Origin: DMER01 sp003451645 | GTDB lineage: Bacteria > Pseudomonadota > Alphaproteobacteria > Micropepsales > Micropepsaceae | Direction of reading: 5' to 3' | Assembly: GCA_031976175.1 (NCBI GenBank) | Contig: DALYLR010000044.1 | Coordinates: 1 to 24,728, forward strand | DNA length: 24,728 bases | Part shown: piece by piece, positions 1-6,689 of the stretch | Position numbering within the stretch: position 1 is the stretch's first letter | How the letters are laid out: every line of letters begins with the position of its first letter | Position numbers and translations under genes: made by a program | Notes under the pieces: generated by a model | Databases searched by the model: none | Seen by the model: the letters and a program-made list of their open reading frames with translations, nothing else | Told to the model about the DNA's origin: nothing

Positions 1-32
1 GTCCCCGATTGAATCAAATTCCGCGCTCAAAG
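1..32. repeat. possible partial dispersed intergenic repeat at window edge
   Basis: The first ~32 bases, read in reverse complement, contain the pattern GAGCG...GGA..TTTGA..CAATCGGGGA. This resembles the element at 24675-24714 (GAGCGGGATGAGTTTAG followed by CTGAATCGAGGGGGA). The two copies lie in opposite orientation at the two ends of the window. The match is only approximate and the left copy may be cut by the window boundary. Short elements of this kind are scattered between genes in many Hyphomicrobiales genomes; that assignment is from memory. Confidence 0.3.
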
Positions 33-127
33 AGGAGGTTTTTGGAGGTGTCCAACTGCGGTCATATAAAACGTCACACGGATGGTCTAAGCCTACGCTT
101 CGATGCAAATCATCATGAGGTTGAACC

Positions 128-658
128 ATGCAGGTCCGTCAGGTCGCCGTCATCATTGCGGGAGTGGTTGCGTTAGGGTTACAGCCAGCAGCGGCATGCG
201 ACGGCCCGCCGGTGTGCACCGTGGTTGACCCAACAGGCACGCCATTGAATGTCCGCTCCGGACCCAATGGCAAGATCCTCTCGACACTGAGGAAAGGGTC
301 CAAGGTTGAGGTCATCGACCATCAGACCCACAAGGGTCAACGCTGGGCCCGGGTCGCCAAGTTCCAAGAGGCGTCCTTTGGCTGGGTGTTCGGCGCCTAT
401 CTGTCTTGCAAGTCCGATGGCGCGGACAATGCGCCGCTGTGCAAGGTGACTGATCCGACCGGCACCCCTCTCAATGTTCGGCAGGAGCCGGGCGGCGAGA
501 TCGTCGGCTCCTGGATCAATGGGATCAAGGTGCGCAAAATCGAAGAGAAACTTCACAAGGGCAAGCCCTGGGTCCAGGTCGAGCGCCTGGCGGACGACAA
601 TCCCGTGGGCTGGGTCTATGACCCTTATCTCAAGTGCGAAGAGGATGAGGGGCACTGA
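128..658 (+). CDS. secreted tandem SH3b-domain protein
   Basis: This 176-residue protein has a signal peptide (residues 1-23, hydrophobic stretch then PAAA) followed by two bacterial SH3 (SH3b) domains at about 29-94 and 104-170. Each domain contains the hallmark DPTGTPLNVR near its start and a G-W-V..YL motif near its end, so the protein arose by internal duplication. Each repeat is bracketed by cysteines (C30/C94 and C105/C170), which suggests one disulfide per domain in the periplasm. C24 lies right after AAA, but the lipobox is poor, so secretion is likelier than lipidation. The ATG is preceded by GAGG at a 7-base spacing. SH3b domains usually bind peptidoglycan or act as scaffolds; the partner here is unknown. 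No enzymatic domain is present. The next gene is convergent. Confidence 0.85.
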   Translation: MQVRQVAVIIAGVVALGLQPAAACDGPPVCTVVDPTGTPLNVRSGPNGKILSTLRKGSKVEVIDHQTHKGQRWARVAKFQEASFGWVFGAYLSCKSDGADNAPLCKVTDPTGTPLNVRQEPGGEIVGSWINGIKVRKIEEKLHKGKPWVQVERLADDNPVGWVYDPYLKCEEDEGH

Positions 659-680
659 GCCCCGTCCCCGGCATGGCGTG

Positions 681-1112
681 TCAGATTGCTCCGCGTACGA
701 AGAGATGGGCGAACGCCAGCAGGCAAAAGGCGGCCAGCAAGCCATAGCTGATCATGTTGGTTTGGTGGCCATTGGGCCGCCAGCCCGTGACACGGTCCAG
801 CACGCCTGCGATAAAGCCGCCCTGGTTGGGGTCCGCGGTGTCGCGCCACTGACCCGTGGTCAGCCAGGACTCCAGATTGTTCATGATGCAAGTGTTGCGG
901 TTGAGCAGCCATTGCACGGCGATCATCGGCATACAGATCAAATAGGCGGTCAGCCAAGCATTTGACGGGATCATCCAACCCACAAGCGCCCAGGCGAGGA
1001 TCGCGTAATGGGTCGCCTGAAGCAAGCGCACCAAGAGGAGGACGGCGCCAGAGCGTGTTAGGCTCGTCGTCTGATTCGTTTTGCCCGTGTCCTCTGGAGC
1101 GTCTGGATGCAT
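681..1112 (-). CDS. small inner-membrane protein of unknown function
   Basis: This 143-residue protein has about three membrane segments (roughly 22-46, 49-71 and 119-139) joined by a polar loop containing NRNTC and GWRPNGHQ. I do not recognise a named family. The open frame continues far upstream, but that part is antisense to the sulfotransferase gene. The chosen ATG (complement of 1110-1112) sits where hydrophobic coding begins soon after and has GAGGA 11 bases upstream. Its start overlaps the start of the divergent sulfotransferase gene by 6 bases. Its end faces the SH3b gene, 22 bases away. Function cannot be inferred from context. Confidence 0.65.
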   Translation of the reverse strand: MHPDAPEDTGKTNQTTSLTRSGAVLLLVRLLQATHYAILAWALVGWMIPSNAWLTAYLICMPMIAVQWLLNRNTCIMNNLESWLTTGQWRDTADPNQGGFIAGVLDRVTGWRPNGHQTNMISYGLLAAFCLLAFAHLFVRGAI

Positions 1113-2747
1113 CGCCCAACCAATCCTCAAATGAAAGCACCGGCCTTGCCAGGCCTCGGCTCGCCCATCAAAGGAGCCTGGACCCCGCCCGTCAACCCGT
1201 TTGAACTGCAGACCATTCTGGAAACGGCCATCGCGCACCACAAGGCGGGGCGCGCGCAAGAGGCCGAGCGCGGTTATCAAGCCGTGCTGCAACGGGTGCC
1301 CAATCAGCCGGATGCCCTCAATCTGCTCGCGGTTCTGGCGGTGGAGGCTAGCAATCATGTGGCGGGCGCCGAGTTGTTCGAGCGGGCCTTGCGCGTGCGG
1401 CCGCGCGATCCGGTGATTTTGAACAATTCCGGCAATGCCCTTATCCTGTCGCGGCGCCATGAGGAGGCGATTGCGGTCCTCGAACAGGCACTCGCCATTG
1501 ATCCGGAGATGACCGATGCCTGGCTCAATTACGGCAAGGCGCTCAACCTTGGCGGCCGGCCGCAGGATGCGTTGCGGGCCTTTGCGGAACTGCAGAAGCG
1601 GCGCCCTGAGAGCCGCGCGGTACTGACAGGCATTGCGCGCGCGCATCAGGAACTGGGCGAAATCCCGGAGACTGAGCGCCTGGCGCGGCAGATGATCGCG
1701 CAAAATACGGAGAGCGCGGCGGGCTATGTGACACTTGCTGGCGTGCGCAAATTCAAGCAAGGGGATGCGGAGCTCGACGCGGTCTTGCGTCTGTTGGACA
1801 AGCCTGACCTGGCTGCGCAAGAGCGGCGGGGCTTGAGCTATGCGGCCGGTAAGATGTGCGATGATATCGGGCGTTATGATGAGGCGTTTGTGCATTACGA
1901 GCGCGCCAACGCCTTGCGGGGCCTCGTCTATGATCATGCCACGCTGGTCAAAGACTATGATGCGCTGATTGCAACCCACACGGACAAATTCTTCCGTGAG
2001 CGGAGCGGGTGGGGCGTTGCGAGCGAGCGGCCGATCTTTATCGTCGGCATGCCGCGTTCGGGCACCACCTTGGTTGAGACGATCTTGGGCGCGCATCCCC
2101 AAGTCTTTGCTGCGGGCGAGCTTGAAACCATCAAGCAATTGCAACGCAAAACCGAAGAGCTAGTGAGTGAGCCGGGCAATCCTTGGGTCAGTGGTGCCAA
2201 ACTCAGCTGGTTTGGCGTCGAGTTGATGGCAAAGCGTTATCTGGAGGCCTTGAACAAGCGCGATAGCGTGGCGCCCCGAGTGACCGACAAGATGCCCCAC
2301 AATTTTCAGAATTTGGGCCTGATCGCGACCATGTTTCCCAAGGCGCGCATCATTCACTGCCGGCGCCATCCGCTCGACACTATCTTGTCGTGCTGGATGC
2401 AGAACTTCAACGATGGGCATAGTTACAGCGGCAATCTGATGGACGCCGCGCGTCACTATGCGGAGTATCAGCGGCTGATGACACATTGGCAGAGCGTGCT
2501 GCCGGTGGCGATCCATACCATTGATTACGAGGCGATGGTTGAGGATCAAGAGGGCACAACGCGGGCAATGCTGGACTATTTGGGCCTGCCCTGGGATGAG
2601 CGTTGCCTGGCGTTTCAGTCTGTCTCCAGAACCGTGCGCACCGCCAGTTCCTGGCAGGTCCGTCAACCGCTCTATACCCGCTCCAAAGGACGCTGGCAGA
2701 ATTATGAGCCGCACCTGGATGAGCCTCGGGCTCTGCTTCGTCTGTAA
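1107..2747 (+). CDS. TPR-repeat sulfotransferase
   Basis: A 546-residue two-part protein. Residues ~30-260 are tetratricopeptide repeats (A-L-x2-P..A..N.G..L pattern, e.g. RPRDPVILNNSGNAL). Residues ~305-540 are a sulfotransferase domain. The PAPS 5'-phosphosulfate loop is intact at ~312-321 (IVGMPRSGTT) and the 3'-phosphate motif is seen at ~415-424 (IIHCRRHPLD); the C-terminal RQPLYTRS.GRWQNYEPHL block is typical of this family. Such proteins are common in alphaproteobacteria and are presumed to move sulfate from PAPS to a carbohydrate, peptide or lipid; the acceptor cannot be told. No signal peptide is seen, so it is cytoplasmic. The ATG at 1107 has GGAG at a 7-base spacing; a second ATG at 1131 lacks a ribosome site. 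No PAPS-synthesis genes lie nearby. Confidence 0.88.
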   Translation: MHRPTNPQMKAPALPGLGSPIKGAWTPPVNPFELQTILETAIAHHKAGRAQEAERGYQAVLQRVPNQPDALNLLAVLAVEASNHVAGAELFERALRVRPRDPVILNNSGNALILSRRHEEAIAVLEQALAIDPEMTDAWLNYGKALNLGGRPQDALRAFAELQKRRPESRAVLTGIARAHQELGEIPETERLARQMIAQNTESAAGYVTLAGVRKFKQGDAELDAVLRLLDKPDLAAQERRGLSYAAGKMCDDIGRYDEAFVHYERANALRGLVYDHATLVKDYDALIATHTDKFFRERSGWGVASERPIFIVGMPRSGTTLVETILGAHPQVFAAGELETIKQLQRKTEELVSEPGNPWVSGAKLSWFGVELMAKRYLEALNKRDSVAPRVTDKMPHNFQNLGLIATMFPKARIIHCRRHPLDTILSCWMQNFNDGHSYSGNLMDAARHYAEYQRLMTHWQSVLPVAIHTIDYEAMVEDQEGTTRAMLDYLGLPWDERCLAFQSVSRTVRTASSWQVRQPLYTRSKGRWQNYEPHLDEPRALLRL

Positions 2748-2763
2748 GCGGAGTGTTGTCGTT

Positions 2764-2794
2764 CTGCCACGGGTGCCCCGTGATCGTGTGGCAG
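2764..2794 (+). terminator. possible terminator hairpin after the sulfotransferase gene
   Basis: Two nested or alternative inverted repeats follow the sulfotransferase stop: CTGCCA/TGGCAG (2764-2769 and 2789-2794) and CACGGG-TGC-CCCGTG (2768-2782). No T tract follows, so intrinsic termination is uncertain. The rest of 2748-2991 shows no gene; it must carry the promoter of the porin-like gene. Confidence 0.3.
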
Positions 2795-2991
2795 TAAGCC
2801 CTCATTAAACTTTACCTGCGAGAACCATTTCAGCGATGGACAGCGCGCACGCAAGTGCTTGCCGCCGCCATTGTCTGGGCATGCTTCGTACAGAGATCAA
2901 AATGATCCAGCGGGCATGGGGTGTTTCTGCCGGAAGGCCGCAGAGCGGGGTCAATCCATGCCTTGAGGGGCAACGGTAGGAGACATTTGAG

Positions 2992-3858
2992 ATGAACTGG
3001 AAATTGGTTTTGCTAACCTCGACCGCGGTCGTGTCAGTTAGCCTCTTTGCAACAGGGGCCCAAGCGGAAGGCCCTCCCAGCAATTATGAGCCGCCGCCGG
3101 AAGTGGAATTCCGTCCGCCGCCGCCACCGCCGCCAGTTTTGCGGCCATCGCAGGCCAAGCCCTGCTGCGAGCCGTCAGGCTGGTATGTGAGCGTGCTGGG
3201 CGGCGGGAATTGGACTGACGATCAACTGGCCTATCATTTTGCCGCTAATCCAAGCGGTGGCGGCTCTGCGCCTGACGCGTTCTATGCCTATCAGGAATAC
3301 AAGGCTGAGACGGGCTTTGTGGTCGGCGCTGCGGTGGGCAAGGACCTTTGCTGCTGGCTGCCGGGCCTGCGCGGTGAAGTCGAACTCACCTATCGCCGCA
3401 ATGAGGTCAATGGCTATCACGAGGATGGCACGGACACGCTCGCAAGCTCCAATCAACAGCCCGACGTGACGGGCCCGATCGAAGGAACAATCTCGTCCTG
3501 GGCGCTGATGGCCAATCTCTGGTACGACTTCAAGGTCGACAAGCATGTGGTGCCCTATATCGGTGGCGGCATCGGCTATGCGCGCAATCACTACAAGCTC
3601 TCATTCTACGATGCCTTGGCTCCAGCGGGAGTCGACACGAATGTGCTGGACGAGACGGATAGCTCCTTTGCCTTCCAGTTGGGTGCGGGTGTGAATTTCG
3701 CGATCGCGCATGGAACCAAGCTGGGCATCGGCTATCGCTATGCTGACTTGGGCGAGTTCGAGGCCAATCTGCCCTGGGCCGATCCGCTGGTCGATCAATT
3801 TGCCTTCGAGAACCGGCACCATTCGGCCGTCGTGAGCCTCAATCTCGATATCCACTGA
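2992..3858 (+). CDS. outer-membrane beta-barrel (porin-like, Opa/Omp25-type) protein
   Basis: This 288-residue protein has a clear signal peptide (1-25, ending ATGAQA), a proline-rich linker (~28-53, including seven consecutive prolines), and a C-terminal barrel from ~63 to 288 with alternating aromatic/hydrophobic strands (GWYVSVLGGGNW, ETGFVVGAAVGKDL, YIGGGIGYARN, KLGIGYRYADLGEFE, HHSAVVSLNLDIH). This is the layout of alphaproteobacterial small outer-membrane barrel proteins of the OMP_b-brl/Omp25 type. It probably serves as a structural outer-membrane protein. Paired cysteines (58-59 and in the strand after GKDL) are unusual for this class. AGGAGA lies 8 bases before the ATG. It is monocistronic: a terminator follows 22 bases after the stop. 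The Pro-rich segment may span the peptidoglycan layer (inference). Confidence 0.85.
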   Translation: MNWKLVLLTSTAVVSVSLFATGAQAEGPPSNYEPPPEVEFRPPPPPPPVLRPSQAKPCCEPSGWYVSVLGGGNWTDDQLAYHFAANPSGGGSAPDAFYAYQEYKAETGFVVGAAVGKDLCCWLPGLRGEVELTYRRNEVNGYHEDGTDTLASSNQQPDVTGPIEGTISSWALMANLWYDFKVDKHVVPYIGGGIGYARNHYKLSFYDALAPAGVDTNVLDETDSSFAFQLGAGVNFAIAHGTKLGIGYRYADLGEFEANLPWADPLVDQFAFENRHHSAVVSLNLDIH

Positions 3859-3880
3859 CAGAGCGGCAAGTTTGGCACTT

Positions 3881-3910
3881 GGGCGGCATTACGCGTGCCG
3901 CCCATTTTGC
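3881..3910 (+). terminator. rho-independent terminator after the porin-like gene
   Basis: A perfect 8-bp stem GGGCGGCA/TGCCGCCC (3881-3888 and 3896-3903) with a 7-base loop is followed by ATTTTGCTGTCTT. It lies 22 bases after the porin-like stop and upstream of the SCP2 gene, which argues against starting that gene at the earlier ATG at 3879. Confidence 0.7.
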
Positions 3911-3992
3911 TGTCTTGCCCAAGTCGGGCGAGCCTGCTTTTATTGCGTCGAGATGCGGCGTGGTCCGCAGCAGTCTCAAGGCAGGACAGATC

Positions 3993-4319
3993 ATGATGAC
4001 CGAAGCGGAAGAAATCGTCTTCATCGCCAACGAAATGAGCAAGCGCATCGGGCCGTCATCGGGGCTCAATGGCACGCTGAAATTCGATTTTGAGGGCAAA
4101 GGCTGCGTCTATTTGGACGGCAAATCCTCGCCCAACACGGTCAGCAACGATAACCGCGCGGCGGATTGTACGATCACGGTGTCGCTCGACACCTTCAAAA
4201 AAATGGTCGCGCGCGAACTCGATGGGACGACAGCCTTCATGCAAGGCAAGCTGCGGGTGGCGGGCGACATGGCGCTGGCGATGAAACTCGGCCCCATCCT
4301 GGAAAAGGCGGCGGGCTGA
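3993..4319 (+). CDS. SCP2 sterol/lipid-carrier domain protein
   Basis: A 108-residue single-domain protein matching the SCP-2 sterol-transfer fold. The C-terminal half carries the family signature: ADCTITVSLDTFKKM, then FMQGKLRVAGDMALAMKLGPIL (residues ~58-103). Bacterial members bind fatty acyl or other lipid ligands in a hydrophobic tunnel and are presumed to act as cytoplasmic lipid carriers. The frame opens earlier (ATG 3879), but that region is the terminator hairpin of the previous gene. The tandem ATG pair at 3993/3996 has AGGAC just upstream and gives the normal domain length. It is followed only 4 bases later by the alpha/beta hydrolase gene, so the two are probably co-transcribed and may share a lipid substrate (inference). 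Confidence 0.85.
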   Translation: MMTEAEEIVFIANEMSKRIGPSSGLNGTLKFDFEGKGCVYLDGKSSPNTVSNDNRAADCTITVSLDTFKKMVARELDGTTAFMQGKLRVAGDMALAMKLGPILEKAAG

Positions 4320-4323
4320 GGCC

Positions 4324-5289
4324 TTGGACGGCCTGAGCGTGCAGTCAGACGGCTTATCTGTGGACGACGCAGTGGACGCGCTCCCGCCTGGCGGACGGAC
4401 CGAGTGGTTGACGGCCGGCGATGGGACGCGGCTGCGCACAATGCGCTGGGATGCTGTGATTGAGGAGCCGCGCGGCTCCGTTGTGCTGCTCAATGGCCGC
4501 ACTGAGTTCATCGAAAAATATTGCGAGGTGATCCGCGAATTGCTTGAGCGCCGCTTTGCGGTGTTCACCCTGGATTGGCGCGGGCAGGGGCTGTCCTCGC
4601 GGGCGCTCAGCGATCCCTTGCGGGGCGATGTCGCGGATTTCGCGCAGTTTGACGAGGATTTGCGGCTCTTTATGGAGCGGGTCGTCTATCCGCAGGCGCC
4701 GAGGCCCCTGATCGCGTTGGCGCATTCGATGGGCGGCAATATTCTGCTGCGGTTTTTGCACCGGGAGCCCAAGGCGTTTTCCTGCTCCGTGCTGACCGCG
4801 CCGATGCTGGCGATCAAGACCGCGCCCTTTCCAGCCTGGTTCGCAAGGTCGGTTGCGCGGATGCAAGTGATGGCGGGGGCAGGCACGGCGTATATCTGGG
4901 GCGGCGGGCCGGATGCCTGGACCCATCCTTTTGAAGGCAACGTGGTCACCACAGACCGGCGGCGCTATGCGCGCGCGGAGGCGCTTTTACGTGCCCAGCC
5001 GGCGTTGCGGCTGGCGAGCCCCAGCTTCCGGTGGCTGAGTGCGGCTTTTGACTCCATGGCCTGGACACGGCAGGCGGACTTTGCGGGCGCAATCGAGACG
5101 CCTGTCCTGCTGGTGGGGGCGGCGCGCGACAAGATCGTGCACCCTGGTGCCGATATGCGGCTGATCCGGCGGCTGAAGAAGGGGACCTTTGTGCTCCTCG
5201 ATGCGGAGCACGAAATCATGATGGAGCGCGATGAAATCCGGCGTCTGTTTTGGGCGTTCTTTGATGGGTTTGTGGCGCGGGGGAGTTAG
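4324..5289 (+). CDS. alpha/beta hydrolase, monoacylglycerol-lipase / lysophospholipase-like
   Basis: A 321-residue alpha/beta-hydrolase of the Hydrolase_4 (serine aminopeptidase S33 / lysophospholipase PldB) type. Visible motifs, numbered from the TTG start: oxyanion region LLNGRTEFIEKY (~55-66), strand FTLDWRGQGLSSR (~81-93), nucleophile elbow AHSMGG with Ser135, and likely Asp269 (AARDKI) and His296 (DAEHEI). All triad residues are present. It likely cleaves ester bonds in glycerolipids or lysophospholipids in the cytoplasm. The start is uncertain: TTG at 4324 is 4 bases after the SCP2 stop, GTG at 4339 is possible, and the first ATG (4441) leaves only a little N-terminal sequence before the core fold. 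The 3' end overlaps the convergent hisN gene by 4 bases. Confidence 0.85.
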   Translation: MDGLSVQSDGLSVDDAVDALPPGGRTEWLTAGDGTRLRTMRWDAVIEEPRGSVVLLNGRTEFIEKYCEVIRELLERRFAVFTLDWRGQGLSSRALSDPLRGDVADFAQFDEDLRLFMERVVYPQAPRPLIALAHSMGGNILLRFLHREPKAFSCSVLTAPMLAIKTAPFPAWFARSVARMQVMAGAGTAYIWGGGPDAWTHPFEGNVVTTDRRRYARAEALLRAQPALRLASPSFRWLSAAFDSMAWTRQADFAGAIETPVLLVGAARDKIVHPGADMRLIRRLKKGTFVLLDAEHEIMMERDEIRRLFWAFFDGFVARGS

Positions 5290-6092
5290 ACGCTGGCGCC
5301 ACTTGCAAGCACGGTGAGCGCCAGGTCATGGAGCTTCGGGCAGCCGCTCGCGATCACTTGTCCGCCGAGATGGGCCGGACCGCCGCGCCAATTGGTGACG
5401 CGCCCGCCTGCGCCCTCCACAATCGGGATGAGGGCCTGAATGTCGAAAGGCTTGAGGCCCGTTTCGACGACCAGATCGAGATAGCCCATCGCCAATAATC
5501 CGTAGGCGTAGCAATCGCCGCCATAGCGGGTCATGCGGACCTGGCGGGTGAGATTGGTGAAGGCCACGCGCTCTGTCTCGCCACGGAAGAGCTCAGGGTG
5601 GGTGGAGGAGAGCACCGCGTCCTTGAGGGTGATGTTGTGGCGGCTCTGCAAGGGGTGGCTCGCATGCGGGCTTTGGAAGTGGCTGACCCTGCGGGCGCCG
5701 GTGAAACGCTCGCGCATATAAGGCTGATCGAGAATGCCAAGCAGAGGGCCGTTCTCGTCGCTGAGAGCGATCAACGTTCCCCACAGAGGCGCACCGGTCA
5801 TGAAGGCGCGCGTACCGTCGATCGGATCGAGGACCCAGGTCAGCGGCGAAGTGCCAGCCTCAAATCCCTCTTCTTCACCCAAAATGCCGTGGCCGGGATG
5901 ATGCTCGCGGATAAGGCCGCGCATCGCACGCTCGGCCGCGCGGTCAGCTTCGGTTACGGGATCAAAGCCATCTGCCAGCTTGTTCTCGATGGCAAGGCGG
6001 GTGCGAAAATGCGGCAGGATCGCAGCACCGGCCGCGTCCGCCAAGCGTTGGGCGAACGATAGGTAACCGTCGAGCTCGGCATTGGTGAGCAT
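5286..6092 (-). CDS. hisN: histidinol-phosphatase, inositol-monophosphatase family (HisN)
   Basis: A 268-residue member of the FIG/inositol-monophosphatase superfamily. Metal-binding motifs are intact: GEEEG at ~72-76, the core WVLDPIDGTRAFMTG at ~86-100, and KPFDIQALIPIVEGAGG in the C-terminal half. The variant DPIDGTRAF...G.PLWGTLIAL is characteristic of alphaproteobacterial HisN, which removes phosphate from L-histidinol phosphate in histidine synthesis (Mg-dependent, cytoplasmic). Other IMPases (SuhB, CysQ) have a different sequence after the GT. The ATG has AAGG 5 bases upstream. It lies 38 bases downstream of an XRE regulator on the same strand, possibly in one transcript. No other his genes are in the window. 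Confidence 0.88.
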   Translation of the reverse strand: MLTNAELDGYLSFAQRLADAAGAAILPHFRTRLAIENKLADGFDPVTEADRAAERAMRGLIREHHPGHGILGEEEGFEAGTSPLTWVLDPIDGTRAFMTGAPLWGTLIALSDENGPLLGILDQPYMRERFTGARRVSHFQSPHASHPLQSRHNITLKDAVLSSTHPELFRGETERVAFTNLTRQVRMTRYGGDCYAYGLLAMGYLDLVVETGLKPFDIQALIPIVEGAGGRVTNWRGGPAHLGGQVIASGCPKLHDLALTVLASGASV

Positions 6093-6130
6093 GCCGACCT
6101 TATTGCCGCCACGTCTGGAGATAGCAAGGC

Positions 6131-6538
6131 CTATTGCGTAGAGTGCTGAGCGTTCGGCGGGACCATCTCCTGCATGGCGCGCACGAGGTCCAATAGGCGC
6201 CGCCGCGGGCCCTCAGCAAGGCCCGCATAAGCGCGCAGCAGATCGTTGGCGTCCTTGTCGGCCAAGGCGGACGCTACACTGCTGTTGCGGTCTTGAGCGG
6301 CGTCATCCTCTTGGCCAGGAATGTCCAAGCCCTCGTAAAAGAATGTTACCTGCACACCCAGCGCGTTGGCAATCTCCCAAAGCCTGGAGGCGCTGACCCG
6401 GTTAGCCCCGCTTTCGTATTTTTGAACCTGCTGGAAGCGAATGCCGACAGCTTGGGCAAGCTGCTGCTGGGTGAGGCCCAAAAGCCAGCGGCGTTGGCGG
6501 ATCTGCTTGCCAACATGAAGATCAACCGGATTCCGCAC
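6131..6538 (-). CDS. XRE-family (Cro/C1 HTH) transcriptional regulator
   Basis: A 135-residue protein with an N-terminal Cro/C1-type helix-turn-helix (residues ~9-68: VGKQIRQRRWLLGLTQQQLA, VGIRFQQVQKYESGANRVSA, LWEIANALGV) and a variable C-terminal tail ending in a helix (GPRRRLLDLVRAM). The QKYE.GANR block is characteristic of the SinR/phrR-like regulators widespread in rhizobia and relatives. The start is GTG at 6538; no in-frame ATG precedes the HTH. An 8-bp inverted repeat about 40-75 bases upstream (6580-6614) is a candidate autoregulatory operator. hisN follows 38 bases downstream. The target genes are unknown. Confidence 0.85.
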   Translation of the reverse strand: MRNPVDLHVGKQIRQRRWLLGLTQQQLAQAVGIRFQQVQKYESGANRVSASRLWEIANALGVQVTFFYEGLDIPGQEDDAAQDRNSSVASALADKDANDLLRAYAGLAEGPRRRLLDLVRAMQEMVPPNAQHSTQ

Positions 6539-6579
6539 GTGTCTGCCCCACCCAAATTTTGACGGGCCGCGTGACGACC

Positions 6580-6614
6580 GTCAGATCACAACCAGAAAAT
6601 GCTCACGATCTGAC
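6580..6614. promoter_or_regulatory. inverted repeat upstream of the XRE regulator, candidate operator
   Basis: GTCAGATC (6580-6587) and GATCTGAC (6607-6614) are perfect 8-bp inverted copies separated by 19 bases. They sit just upstream of the XRE gene start (6538, minus strand). No T tract follows on the minus strand, so a terminator for typA is less likely. An operator role for the adjacent HTH protein is inferred only from position and symmetry. Confidence 0.4.
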
Positions 6615-6689
6615 CTTAGCGAGTAAATCCGTGTTGCGCAACGTTGGTGCTGCGTGGCCCAGGTTCCGCACGCCTGGCGGGAAACTGAG

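Noticed and set aside
681..2144. 487-codon minus-strand open frame running under the sulfotransferase gene
   Set aside because: Only the last 143 codons look like a real (membrane) protein; the rest is antisense to a gene with clear TPR and PAPS motifs, and its translation is rich in R/H/Q typical of shadow frames.
3879..3992. N-terminal extension of the SCP2 protein
   Set aside because: It would translate through a perfect terminator hairpin and adds residues not part of the SCP2 domain; the ATG at 3993 has its own ribosome site.
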